Shown piece by piece: positions 8,888-17,393 of a stretch of DNA of 64,000 nucleotides. The stretch is from Bacteroidaceae bacterium. Lineage in GTDB: Bacteria; Bacteroidota; Bacteroidia; Bacteroidales; Bacteroidaceae. Under the pieces are notes generated by a model, which was not told the DNA's origin, searched no databases, and saw only the letters and a list, made by a program, of their open reading frames with translations. Position 1 is the stretch's first letter. Every line of letters starts with the position of its first letter. A program made the translations under genes and the position numbers. Location: NCBI GenBank assembly GCA_024398435.1, contig JAKSJD010000007.1:1-64000 (forward strand), in the 5' to 3' direction.

Positions 8888-9000
8888 CTGCTCTTTTCTT
8901 TATATATTAATATAATATGTGTACGACATCAGCCGATTACATTTCCCCTATTCTCAAAGCCCACAAAAAACCGACTATAATGTCTGTAAAAAAACATCGC

Positions 9001-9066
9001 GGTTCGGAAGGTCATTTCTCGCGAAACTCGACCCTATTTCTCGCGGTTCGTGAGGTCATTTCTCGC
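9001..9066. repeat. Three 22-bp units, family B (ATTTCTCGC)
   Basis: Exactly 22 bp each: 9001-9022, 9023-9044, 9045-9066. All end ATTTCTCGC; units 1 and 3 begin GGTTCG and share AGGTC. A partial fourth starts at 9067 (GGTCCG). The array lies between the tRNA-Gly 3' end and the antiporter start. No spacers separate the units. Confidence 0.8.
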
Positions 9067-9144
9067 GGTCCGCAGAAACGGTTCCATATTTCCTTTTTCA
9101 CGCCTTTCCCAAAGGGATATTTTCCCGTAATGTTGATTTGTGGG

Positions 9145-9217
9145 AGCGGTAGACGGGGTTCGAACCCGCGACCTTCGGCTTGGGAAGCCAACGCTCTGCC
9201 AACTGAGCTACTACCGC
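9145..9217 (-). tRNA. tRNA-Gly(CCC)
   Basis: Read on the minus strand: acceptor GCGGTAG/CTACCGC, D arm with AGCTCAGTTGGCAGAGC, anticodon stem TTGGC/GCCGA around TTCCCAA (anticodon CCC), and T loop GGTTCGAACCC. It is 73 nt, discriminator T, with no encoded CCA. TATCTTTG on the minus strand (9232-9239) 14 bases upstream is a suitable -7 box. Confidence 0.95.
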
Positions 9218-9386
9218 ACATTATTTGACTGCAAAGATACAAAATAATGTAGAAACTTTAGTTCAACGAACTAATATTTTTTTACTTTCCGCCCCCAAAA
9301 ATGCTAAACTGAGTCAATTAAGAATGTAGAATGGAGAATATTTTAAGTTTTTCACTTTTCGCCATTCACTTTTCACTTAATTTCAT

Positions 9387-9394
9387 TACCTTTG
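9387..9394 (+). promoter_or_regulatory. -7 box almost touching the recF start
   Basis: TACCTTTG ends only 4 bases before the recF ATG at 9399. TTC stands at the position expected for the -33 TTG. Transcripts from this promoter would have almost no 5' leader. Confidence 0.6.
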
Positions 9395-9398
9395 CAAT

Positions 9399-10493
9399 AT
9401 GAATCTGAAGCATATTACAATTCTCAACTATAAAAACATCGGTGAAGCCGAACTCGACTTCTCCCCCAACATCAATTGCTTTGTAGGAAGCAACGGAGAA
9501 GGCAAGACAAACATCATCGATGCCATTTATTTTCTTTCCTTCACGAAAAGCGCGACCAATTCAATCGATTCGCTGAATATCAAGCATGGAGAGGAACTCA
9601 TGATGCTGCAAGGCATTTACGACCTAAACGGTACGGATGAGGAAATCAGTTGTGGATTGAAACTTCATCAAAAGAAACAATTCAAGCGCAACAAAAAGCC
9701 TTATAAGCGACTTGCAGAACACATCGGATTGCTGCCGATCATACTTGTTTCGCCAAACGATCAAGAACTCATTCTCGGAGGAAGCGAGGAAAGGCGCAGG
9801 TTCATGGACATCGTGATTTCACAATACAATCCAGCTTACATCAATCTGCTTATCCGCCACAACAAGGCTCTTCAGCAACGCAACCAATTGCTCAAGATGG
9901 AGGAAGAACCAGATGCCGACATTATGGCAATGTATGAGGAAATAATGGCTTCAACCGGAGAAGCAATCTATCGGGAAAGGGAATTGTTCATCAACAAATT
10001 CATTCCTGTATTCCAAGATTACTATACCAGAATATCTCTCGGACACGAAACAGTTGGCCTCAACTATACAAGTCATTGCCAACGAGGTCCTCTGCTCGAA
10101 GTGATTCAACGCGACAGAATGAAAGACAGAGCCATCGGATATTCTCTTCACGGAATCCACAAAGACGACCTCGAAATGACTCTCGACGGGCATCCAATCA
10201 AGAGAGAAGGTTCTCAAGGACAGAACAAAACCTATCTTATAAGCCTCAAGTTGGCTCAATTCGACTTTCTCAAAGAAACAGGAAGCAAGACCACCCCACT
10301 GCTTTTGCTTGATGACATTTTCGACAAGCTCGATTCAAACCGAGTGGAACAAATCATCAACCTCGCATCAGCAGAATCGTTCGGACAAATCTTCATCACG
10401 GACACCAATCGCGAGAATCTCGACAAAATACTTGAACGCTCAAAGGGCGACTATCGCATATTCCGCGTGAAAGGCGGAAACATCCTGCAATAG
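9399..10493 (+). CDS. recF: DNA replication and repair protein RecF
   Basis: 364 residues, normal for RecF. This SMC-like ATPase loads RecA at gapped DNA with RecO and RecR. Visible motifs are the Walker A GSNGEGKTN (about 30-38), the ABC signature region EGSQGQNKTYLISLKLAQ (about 267-284) and the Walker B LLLLDDIFDKLDSNR (about 302-316). It heads a run of same-strand genes (DUF721, DUF5063, exonuclease, methyltransferase) with gaps of 11-50 bp, and lies next to DUF721 as in many Bacteroidetes. Confidence 0.96.
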   Translation: MNLKHITILNYKNIGEAELDFSPNINCFVGSNGEGKTNIIDAIYFLSFTKSATNSIDSLNIKHGEELMMLQGIYDLNGTDEEISCGLKLHQKKQFKRNKKPYKRLAEHIGLLPIILVSPNDQELILGGSEERRRFMDIVISQYNPAYINLLIRHNKALQQRNQLLKMEEEPDADIMAMYEEIMASTGEAIYRERELFINKFIPVFQDYYTRISLGHETVGLNYTSHCQRGPLLEVIQRDRMKDRAIGYSLHGIHKDDLEMTLDGHPIKREGSQGQNKTYLISLKLAQFDFLKETGSKTTPLLLLDDIFDKLDSNRVEQIINLASAESFGQIFITDTNRENLDKILERSKGDYRIFRVKGGNILQ

Positions 10494-10519
10494 CCAATCC
10501 AACAAATAAAACAAACAAA

Positions 10520-10810
10520 ATGAGACGAAGCAAAGCACAACCGCTTACCGATATACTCCACGAATTCCTGAGAACCGAAGGACTTGAGACTCCTCTCAAC
10601 CAGCATCGGCTCATAAGTGCGTGGCCGGAAGTGATGGGCGAAGCTATAAACAAATATACAGGCGAGATTTTCATCCAAAACCAAACCCTCCATGTAAAAA
10701 TCAAGTCAGCTCCACTGAAGCAAGACCTCATGATGGGCAGGGAAAGTCTCGTCAAGCAACTAAACGAACACGTTGGAGCACAAGTTATCACAGATATAGT
10801 GTTTCACTAA
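10520..10810 (+). CDS. DUF721 (DciA-like) protein
   Basis: 96 residues. It begins RRSKAQPLTDILHEFLR and contains the DUF721 signature LISAWPEVMGEAINKYT followed by LHVKIKSAPLKQDLMM. In other bacteria, members of this family (DciA) help load the replicative helicase. The position directly after recF fits a replication or repair role. The bacteroidetal form is shorter than actinobacterial DciA. Confidence 0.85.
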   Translation: MRRSKAQPLTDILHEFLRTEGLETPLNQHRLISAWPEVMGEAINKYTGEIFIQNQTLHVKIKSAPLKQDLMMGRESLVKQLNEHVGAQVITDIVFH

Positions 10811-10831
10811 ATTAATCGACAAACCAAGAAT

Positions 10832-11356
10832 ATGAACAAAGAAGAAAATCCAGTATATAGCCGAGATGTACTCGAATTCACCACTGTAGCCGTACAATAT
10901 TGTGCATATTTGGAAAACAGTGAAGGCAGAGAACGAGCAGAATTTGTAGATACAATGAGCAAGCTTCTGCCACTACTCTATCTCAAGGCTACCATTTTGC
11001 CAAACTATGAGACATTCAACGATGAGTTTCCTCCAGAATGTGTTACTGAAGAAAATTACGACATCATCAGGAACAATGTAGCATACATAATGGCCGAACT
11101 CGACGATTATCTCGATGTTTTCGTCGAAGACATGAAGTACAGCGACTCGCCTATACTAATGACAATCAGCGAAAATCTTGCCGACATTTATCAGGAACTC
11201 AAGAACTTTGCCTACACATACAAGATGGGAGTTGAAGAAGACATGATGAGTGCTATCATGATTTGCAAGCAAAACTTCATAACCGATTGGGGACAAAAAC
11301 TTGCAAACGTATTGAGAGCCATTCATGAGGTGAAATACAATGCCGACAATGAATAG
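10832..11356 (+). CDS. DUF5063 family protein
   Basis: 174 residues, acidic and predicted all-helical (RDVLEFTTVAVQYCAYLENS, then LLPLLYLKATIL and a C-terminal WGQKLANVLRAIHEV). No catalytic motif, signal peptide or membrane segment is visible. I assign it to DUF5063 from memory of this gene's usual place beside the RNase D-like exonuclease in Bacteroidales. Function is unknown. Confidence 0.8.
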   Translation: MNKEENPVYSRDVLEFTTVAVQYCAYLENSEGRERAEFVDTMSKLLPLLYLKATILPNYETFNDEFPPECVTEENYDIIRNNVAYIMAELDDYLDVFVEDMKYSDSPILMTISENLADIYQELKNFAYTYKMGVEEDMMSAIMICKQNFITDWGQKLANVLRAIHEVKYNADNE

Positions 11357-11405
11357 GCAAACAAATCAGCTTTGATTGACAAAGCCAAACACACTGACAA
11401 ATAAG

Positions 11406-12068
11406 ATGAAGACAATATACGAGAAATTCAAGAAAGAAGATATTCCAAACTTGCCAAGGGCGGTATTCGAGGGGAGAATATTTGTCATAACAACAGAAAG
11501 CGAAACCAAGAAAGCTATCGACTACCTGATGAAGCAACCAATCCTCGGATTCGACACTGAAACCCGCCCATCCTTCAAACATGGAGTGGTTCACAAGGTT
11601 TCTCTCCTTCAGGTTTCAACCCACGATACCTGTTTCCTTTTCCGAATCAAGGACACAGGAATAACTGACAGCATAAAGCAATTGCTCGAAGACACCCACA
11701 TCACAAAGATTGGTTTGTCTCTTCACGACGATTTCATGATGCTTCAAAAAAGAAGGAAATTCGTTCCTGGCACATTCATCGACCTTCAAAACGAAGTGAA
11801 AGAACTCGGAATTGCCGATTGTAGTCTTCAAAAACTATATGCTAACATATTCGGACGACTGATCAGTAAGCGCCAGCAACTCACAAACTGGGATGCAGAC
11901 ATACTTACCGAACCACAGAAACTATATGCTGCCACAGATGCCTGGGCTTGCATTATGCTTCACGAAGAAATTGAACGTCTGAACAAGACAAACGATTACG
12001 AACTAATATTGGATGTTCCCGATATTCCAGAAATCGTGGAAGAACAGGAATCCCAAGATAACAAATAA
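11406..12068 (+). CDS. 3'-5' exonuclease, RNase D / DnaQ-like
   Basis: About 220 residues. The DEDD exonuclease motifs are present: GFDTETRP (ExoI, Asp and Glu), KIGLSLHDDFMML (ExoII) and YAATDAWACIML (ExoIII, DEDDy type with Tyr). It probably trims the 3' ends of structured RNA. I take the ATG at 11406 rather than an in-frame TTG at 11376, because the family starts near this point. No HRDC domain follows, unlike E. coli RNase D. The C-terminus is acidic. Confidence 0.88.
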   Translation: MKTIYEKFKKEDIPNLPRAVFEGRIFVITTESETKKAIDYLMKQPILGFDTETRPSFKHGVVHKVSLLQVSTHDTCFLFRIKDTGITDSIKQLLEDTHITKIGLSLHDDFMMLQKRRKFVPGTFIDLQNEVKELGIADCSLQKLYANIFGRLISKRQQLTNWDADILTEPQKLYAATDAWACIMLHEEIERLNKTNDYELILDVPDIPEIVEEQESQDNK

Positions 12069-12079
12069 GCTACACAACA

Positions 12080-13258
12080 ATGAAAAAACTATTCTTAAGA
12101 AGAGGAAAAGAAGAATCGCTCTTGCGCTTCCACCCTTGGATATTTTCAGGTGCAATCAGCCACTATGATGCAGAACCAGAAGAAGGAGAAGTTGTAGAAG
12201 TTTATACTTGTGATAATAAATACATTGCCACAGGACATTTCCAAATCGGTTCAATCATGGTTCGCGTGCTCTCATTCGAGCATGAGAAAATCGATCAGGC
12301 ATTCTATGAACACAAACTTTCCACAAGCTATGATGTAAGAAAGCAAATTGGTGTTGCCGAAAAAACCGACAACAACACCTATCGACTCGTTCATGGCGAA
12401 GGAGACAATCTGCCAGGATTAGTAATAGATATTTATGGAAAGACAGCCGTAATGCAAGCCCATTCAGTTGGAATGCATTGCGACCGCCATGTTATTGCAG
12501 CCGCTTTGAAACAAGTGATGGAAGGAAAAGTGGAAAACATCTTCTACAAATCAGAGACAACACTTCCTTTCAAAGCCGAACTTGGTCAGGAAAACGGATT
12601 CCTTCTTGGTGGAAGTTCTGAAGACATTGCAATTGAAAACGGACTTAAATTCCATGTTGATTGGCTTAGGGGACAAAAGACAGGTTTCTTTGTTGACCAA
12701 AGAGAAAACAGAAGTTTGCTTGAAAAATACAGTAAGGGAAAGAAAGTGCTGAACATGTTCTGCTATACTGGAGGATTTTCTTTCTATGCAATGCGAGGAG
12801 GGGCTCAATTGGTACATTCCGTAGATTCTTCACAAAAAGCCATTGACCTCACTAATGCCAATGTCGAGCTCAACTATCCAGGAGATACCCGCCATACGGC
12901 TTATGCAGAAGATGCATTCAAGTTCCTTGACAACATGAAAGAGCAGTATGATCTCATAATTCTAGATCCACCTGCATTTGCAAAGCATAAGGACGCCTTG
13001 AGGAATGCCCTCAAAGGATATTCCCGACTCAATCAGAAAGCTTTTGAGAAAATTGTTCCTGGAGGAATTCTATTTACCTTCAGTTGTTCTCAAGTTGTTA
13101 CTAAGGACAATTTCCGTGCAGCAGTATTTACAGCAGCAGCACAAGCTGGCAGAAAAGTACGAATTTTGCATCAATTACATCAGCCAGCCGACCACCCTAT
13201 CAACATTTATCATCCTGAGGGGGAATACTTAAAAGGACTTGTACTTTATGTTGAGTAA
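12080..13258 (+). CDS. rlmI: Class I rRNA large-subunit methyltransferase, RlmI-like
   Basis: 392 residues. An N-terminal PUA domain (about 1-75, LRRGKEESLLRFHPWIFSGA) precedes a SAM-dependent methyltransferase domain. Motif I is KVLNMFCYTGGFSFYAMRGG (about 222-241), motif IV is LIILDPPAFAKHK (about 293-305) and motif VI contains the catalytic cysteine in FTFSCSQVV. The family makes 5-methylcytosine in 23S rRNA. It is 11 bp after the exonuclease gene and is the last gene of the recF run. Confidence 0.9.
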   Translation: MKKLFLRRGKEESLLRFHPWIFSGAISHYDAEPEEGEVVEVYTCDNKYIATGHFQIGSIMVRVLSFEHEKIDQAFYEHKLSTSYDVRKQIGVAEKTDNNTYRLVHGEGDNLPGLVIDIYGKTAVMQAHSVGMHCDRHVIAAALKQVMEGKVENIFYKSETTLPFKAELGQENGFLLGGSSEDIAIENGLKFHVDWLRGQKTGFFVDQRENRSLLEKYSKGKKVLNMFCYTGGFSFYAMRGGAQLVHSVDSSQKAIDLTNANVELNYPGDTRHTAYAEDAFKFLDNMKEQYDLIILDPPAFAKHKDALRNALKGYSRLNQKAFEKIVPGGILFTFSCSQVVTKDNFRAAVFTAAAQAGRKVRILHQLHQPADHPINIYHPEGEYLKGLVLYVE

Positions 13259-13313
13259 AATATGGTATTAGTGACAAAATTTAGCAAAACAGTAAAAAAA
13301 ATTAAAAAAATCA

Positions 13314-13343
13314 TTGCTATTTCAAAAATAAGTCATATATTTG
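13314..13343 (+). promoter_or_regulatory. Consensus promoter of a short transcript
   Basis: TTG (13314-13316), exactly 19 bases, then TATATTTG (13336-13343). No ORF begins within the next 100 bases, but two terminator-like hairpins do. Confidence 0.75.
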
Positions 13344-13349
13344 CACCGT

Positions 13350-13457
13350 GTTTTTCATGGTATTAGATTTATTTTAAGGTTAGTAAAAGGTTGCTTGTCG
13401 AGATGATAAGCGATTTTTTAAACGCTTTGCCACACAAAATGGCAAAGCGTTTTTTTG
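13350..13457 (+). ncRNA. Candidate small RNA of about 70-110 nt
   Basis: A perfect-consensus promoter is followed by an uninterrupted non-coding stretch and two intrinsic terminators: GCTTGTC/GATAAGC (13393-13411) with TTTTTT, and a perfect 12-bp stem AACGCTTTGCCA/TGGCAAAGCGTT (13421-13432, 13440-13451) with a T run. A separate promoter (13478-13507) then serves the symporter, so this segment is transcribed on its own. The 5' part (TTTCATGGTATTAGATTTA, then AAGGTTAGTAAAAGG) resembles sequences I recall from other Bacteroidales and may belong to a described Bacteroidales ncRNA motif. The rest of the 13259-13607 gap contains nothing else clear. Confidence 0.5.
13421..13457 (+). terminator. Strong intrinsic terminator after the small RNA
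   Basis: A perfect 12-bp stem with a 7-base loop is followed by seven T. It insulates the symporter gene from upstream transcription. Confidence 0.8.
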
Positions 13458-13477
13458 ATAAAATATGGTATTTGTTA

Positions 13478-13507
13478 TTGTCATTTGCCATAATTTTCGT
13501 AACTTTG
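13478..13507 (+). promoter_or_regulatory. Promoter of the symporter gene
   Basis: TTG (13478-13480), exactly 19 bases, TAACTTTG (13500-13507). The leader to the ATG at 13608 is about 95 bases. Confidence 0.75.
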
Positions 13508-13607
13508 CCGCATGTAATACGCCAATAGGCGTAAAGCAAATGTCCTGCATTACATTCTGGTACAAGTAAATATTTAAATCATACAGCATATAAACGAATA
13601 TAGCAAT

Positions 13608-14975
13608 ATGGACACGATAATGCAAATCATACAGACAATCAACGACTTTCTATGGGGTTGGCCAATGATAATTATGCTTTTAGGCACTCATATCTTTCTG
13701 ACCATTCGCCTCAAATGTCCTCAGAGAAAGATATTCAAGGCAATAAAACTTTCCGTACAAAAGGATAAAAACTCGGATGGAGACGTAAGTCAGTTTGGTG
13801 CTTTAGCCACCTCACTTGCCGCCACAATCGGAACGGGAAACATCATTGGAGTGGCAACGGCCATTTCGTTAGGAGGTCCCGGAGCAGTACTTTGGTGCTG
13901 GTTGACCGGTGTGTTCGGTATTGCCACAAAATACAGCGAAGGCTTATTGGCAATTAAATATCGAGTAAAAAACGAAGAAGGCAAGATGATTGGAGGCCCA
14001 ATGTATGCCCTCGAAAGAGGTCTTGGAATGAAATGGCTAGCAGTCATCTTCTGCATATTCACAGCAATTGCTGCATTCGGAATCGGTAATGCCGTACAGG
14101 CAAATGCAATATCCGAAAACATCAGTATGGTTTTCAGTGGAATTTGCGACCGCTCAACCAGCAGCCTTATTACAGGCTTCATTATGGCAGCTCTTGTTGG
14201 ATTTGTCATAATCGGTGGAGTTAAGAGCATCGCTACATGGTGTACGAAACTCGTTCCTTTCATGGCTATATTCTATGTACTTGGTTGCATCATCATACTT
14301 ATAATCAATCACAGTTATGTAGGTCAGGCAATAGAACTTATCTGCAAGGAAGCTTTCTCTTTGAAGGCTATGGGAGGAGGAGCTACAGGAACTGTCCTGA
14401 TGATGGCAGCACGATATGGAATTGCCCGCGGACTTTTCTCGAATGAGTCGGGTATGGGTTCAGCTCCAATCGTAGCAGCTGCTGCTCAAACAAGAAATCC
14501 TGTTCGTCAGGCACTCGTTTCTTCTACAGGAACATTCTGGGACACAGTAGTTATTTGTGCAATTACAGGTATTGTAGTTGTCACAAGCATTATTGCTTAT
14601 CCAGAAATCAGTCAATCAGATGGAGGTATGCTTACAAAGAAGGCATTCGGAATGATACCTTATATCGGAACACCTATCCTTACATTCGGAATCATCACAT
14701 TTGCTTTCTCAACGATTCTCGGATGGAGCTACTATGGAGAACGTGCTGTGGAATATCTCGGAAAGAAACGTTCGGTAGTGTTCTATCGTGTAATTTGGGT
14801 GTTGATGGTGTTTGCAGGTTCAACTATGAGCCTTGATTTCGTATGGAGTATCTCCGATATGATGAATGCCTTGATGGCAATACCAAACCTCATTGCCCTA
14901 CTCTTGTTGTCTGGCGTCATTGCAAAAGACACCCAACACTATTTGTGGAATGGTCATATAGAAGACAAGGAATAA
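13608..14975 (+). CDS. Sodium:alanine symporter family protein (AGCS)
   Basis: 455 residues with about 10-11 membrane segments. It has the family signature near the first third: LAATIGTGNIIGVATAISLG (about 69-88), followed by GGPGAVLWCWLTGVFG, and the later SNESGMGSAPIVAAAAQTRN (about 279-298), both characteristic of AGCS Na+-coupled alanine or glycine uptake. The substrate within the family (alanine, glycine, glutamine) cannot be read from sequence. The antiporter gene follows after only 4 bp, so the two are cotranscribed. Confidence 0.92.
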   Translation: MDTIMQIIQTINDFLWGWPMIIMLLGTHIFLTIRLKCPQRKIFKAIKLSVQKDKNSDGDVSQFGALATSLAATIGTGNIIGVATAISLGGPGAVLWCWLTGVFGIATKYSEGLLAIKYRVKNEEGKMIGGPMYALERGLGMKWLAVIFCIFTAIAAFGIGNAVQANAISENISMVFSGICDRSTSSLITGFIMAALVGFVIIGGVKSIATWCTKLVPFMAIFYVLGCIIILIINHSYVGQAIELICKEAFSLKAMGGGATGTVLMMAARYGIARGLFSNESGMGSAPIVAAAAQTRNPVRQALVSSTGTFWDTVVICAITGIVVVTSIIAYPEISQSDGGMLTKKAFGMIPYIGTPILTFGIITFAFSTILGWSYYGERAVEYLGKKRSVVFYRVIWVLMVFAGSTMSLDFVWSISDMMNALMAIPNLIALLLLSGVIAKDTQHYLWNGHIEDKE

Positions 14976-14979
14976 CGGA

Positions 14980-17250
14980 ATGATACATGATTTATGCGTC
15001 ATAATGCTTACTGCAGGCATCACGAGCTTGCTGTTTAAGTTGTTTCGTCAGCCAGTTGTTCTCGGCTACATAGTAGCAGGAATAATTGCCGGACCTTATG
15101 TCTGTGGCCAATCATGGATTGACGATACGGGAAGTGTCGATATGTGGGGCGAGATTGGAGTATTGTTCCTTTTGTTTGCAATGGGTTTGGAATTCAGTTT
15201 CAAGAAGTTGCTCCAGGTGGGCAGTACCGCTTTGATTGCTGCCGGAACCGTAGTGATAGGAATGATGTCGGTTGGTTTTCTTGTTGGCCTTTTGCTTGGT
15301 TGGAACGAGATAAATTCCCTTTTCCTTGGCGGAATGCTTTGTATGTCGTCAACCACCATTGTGTTTAAGGCTATCGAAGACATGAAACTCGGCACCCATA
15401 AGTTTGCGAAAGTGGCATTCGGCATACTCATTGTAGAAGACTTGTTTGCTGTGGTTTTGATGGTTTTGCTCTCTTCGATTGCTGTAAAGCAACAATTCGA
15501 AGGCAAGCAAATGCTTATGGAAGTGGGCAAACTCGTTGGGTATCTCGTGCTTTGGTTTGTTGTTGGCATTGCTGTGATTCCTACATTCCTGAAGATTTTC
15601 CGCAAGCATCTGAATGACGAAACTCTAACGATTTTTGCCATCGGAATGTGTCTCGGAATGGTACTTTTGGCAATAAGTGCCGGATTCAGTTCTGCTCTTG
15701 GAGCTTTCGTGATGGGAAGTGTGTTGGCAGAAACCCTTGAAGCCGAACGAATTGAGCACCTTGTACAACCTATCAAGAATATTTTCGGGGCAATATTCTT
15801 CGTGTCTGTTGGTATGATGATTAATCCGGAATTGCTCGTTGAGTATTGGTTGCCTATTCTCGTACTTACATTTGTGGTAATCCTCGGACAAATCACGTTC
15901 AGCACTCTCGGCACGTTGTTGTCTGGCCAATCATTGCGAGTCAGCCTTCAAACTGGCTTTTGTTTGGTACAAATAGGTGAATTTGCCTTCATCATTGCCA
16001 ATTTCGGTCAGTCGGCAGGTGTTACGGATACGAATCTCTACCCTATTGTTGTGGCTGTCAGTGTTATCACTACATTCCTCACTCCTTATATCATGCGACT
16101 CTCAGGACCTGCGGAAGAGTATCTCACTCGCAAGTTGAGTCCTGGTGTACTTCTGTTTATCGAGAACTATTCATCAAGAAGAAATACCGTAACGGAAGAG
16201 AGTTCGTGGAACAAATACATCAAGAAGATTGTTTCGTCGATACTCGTTTCCGGCATTTTGCTCGTATTCCTTTATATTATATATTTTAATTATGTGTCGC
16301 CTTTCATCCTTTCGAAGTCATCCTGGTTTGAGGATGTCCTGACAGATGAGGCCTCACAATTCGTGTTAAAAGCCATTGCTCTGGTAATATTACTCACAAT
16401 AGCCGCTCCTTTCATCTATAATGTATCTATCCGATATTGCCGAACCGAACAGGCTATGGAGCTGTGGAGTTCGGGCAATCACCGAAAGGCTACATTGGCC
16501 GGTATATTCATATTCCGAATAATTGCCGGAGTGGCATTCATCTCTTATGCCATACTTAGGATTTTCACTCTTGGAGCCGGAGTGCTTGTAGGCATTTCCC
16601 TTTTGTTCCTTTTGTTCATCATGTTCTCACGAAGAGTGAAGAAGCAATCACGAAGTATGGAGGAGAGATTCATGGGCAATCTTACGGCCAGAGAGGTTTC
16701 GGCCGAGAAAAAACGGGCTATGAGTAAGACTTTCGTAAGTCATCTTCTCAATTACGACCTCCATATTTCCGACTTTACAGTGCCATCCGACTCTTCTTTC
16801 AGTGGAAAAACCTTGAGCCAACTCGGCATCCGAGGCAAAACGGGTGTGAGCATTGTCCGCATTATCCGAGGCGGAATCCATACGAATATTCCGGGTGGAG
16901 GCAAGCATGTTTATCCTGGCGACCAGATTGTTGTGGCCGGAACCGACGAACAAATCGAGGCTTTCAAGCAGATGCTCGATGGAAGTATTGTGAAGAAAAA
17001 CGAAAATGCAGAGCGAACTCACGTCACTTTGGAACGGTTCACTGTGACCGAAACCAGCAGCCTTGTTGGCAAAACGATTATCGATTCTCATATCCGCGAC
17101 AATGCCGAATGTATCGTTATGGGCATTGAACGAGGCGGAGAATACATTATGAATCCCGAACCTTCGACGGCTTTCATGGCTGGAGATATTGTTATCGTTG
17201 CCGGAGAAACAGAAAAACTCAGAAAGACAATCCTTCTTCTCAACGACTGA
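14980..17250 (+). CDS. Cation:proton antiporter (CPA2/Kef type) with two TrkA-C domains
   Basis: 756 residues. A 12-13 helix Na+/H+ exchanger domain covers about 1-380 (QPVVLGYIVAGIIAGPYV at the start; FGILIVEDLFAVVLMVLL near 146-163). A second hydrophobic block (about 415-545) follows, then two TrkA-C ligand-binding domains (about 605-672 and 683-752). No NAD-binding RCK-N domain is present, so gating would be by a small ligand bound at TrkA-C. It probably exports K+ or Na+ in exchange for protons. It sits in an operon with a sodium-coupled symporter. Confidence 0.9.
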   Translation: MIHDLCVIMLTAGITSLLFKLFRQPVVLGYIVAGIIAGPYVCGQSWIDDTGSVDMWGEIGVLFLLFAMGLEFSFKKLLQVGSTALIAAGTVVIGMMSVGFLVGLLLGWNEINSLFLGGMLCMSSTTIVFKAIEDMKLGTHKFAKVAFGILIVEDLFAVVLMVLLSSIAVKQQFEGKQMLMEVGKLVGYLVLWFVVGIAVIPTFLKIFRKHLNDETLTIFAIGMCLGMVLLAISAGFSSALGAFVMGSVLAETLEAERIEHLVQPIKNIFGAIFFVSVGMMINPELLVEYWLPILVLTFVVILGQITFSTLGTLLSGQSLRVSLQTGFCLVQIGEFAFIIANFGQSAGVTDTNLYPIVVAVSVITTFLTPYIMRLSGPAEEYLTRKLSPGVLLFIENYSSRRNTVTEESSWNKYIKKIVSSILVSGILLVFLYIIYFNYVSPFILSKSSWFEDVLTDEASQFVLKAIALVILLTIAAPFIYNVSIRYCRTEQAMELWSSGNHRKATLAGIFIFRIIAGVAFISYAILRIFTLGAGVLVGISLLFLLFIMFSRRVKKQSRSMEERFMGNLTAREVSAEKKRAMSKTFVSHLLNYDLHISDFTVPSDSSFSGKTLSQLGIRGKTGVSIVRIIRGGIHTNIPGGGKHVYPGDQIVVAGTDEQIEAFKQMLDGSIVKKNENAERTHVTLERFTVTETSSLVGKTIIDSHIRDNAECIVMGIERGGEYIMNPEPSTAFMAGDIVIVAGETEKLRKTILLLND

Positions 17251-17289
17251 TTTATTGGCTTTTCCATAAAATCTTATGGCTTCGTAGAA

Positions 17290-17355
17290 AATACGATAAT
17301 GGTCGTAAGGCAATACGATAATGATCGTAAGGCAATACGATAATGATCGTATGAT
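17290..17355. repeat. Three 22-bp units, family C (TACGATAATGATCGTA)
   Basis: Units at 17290-17311, 17312-17333 and 17334-17355 each hold TACGAT-N4-ATCGTA (one mismatch in the first) and are joined by AGGCAA. Each unit can form a small hairpin. The array lies between convergent genes (antiporter and the 17394-17903 gene). Confidence 0.85.
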
Positions 17356-17393
17356 CAAAACATCAATAGAAATTTTAGGGAAGAACAGGCGAA

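Noticed and set aside
9012-9242. ORF on the minus strand
   Set aside because: It is the translation of the tRNA-Gly(CCC) gene.
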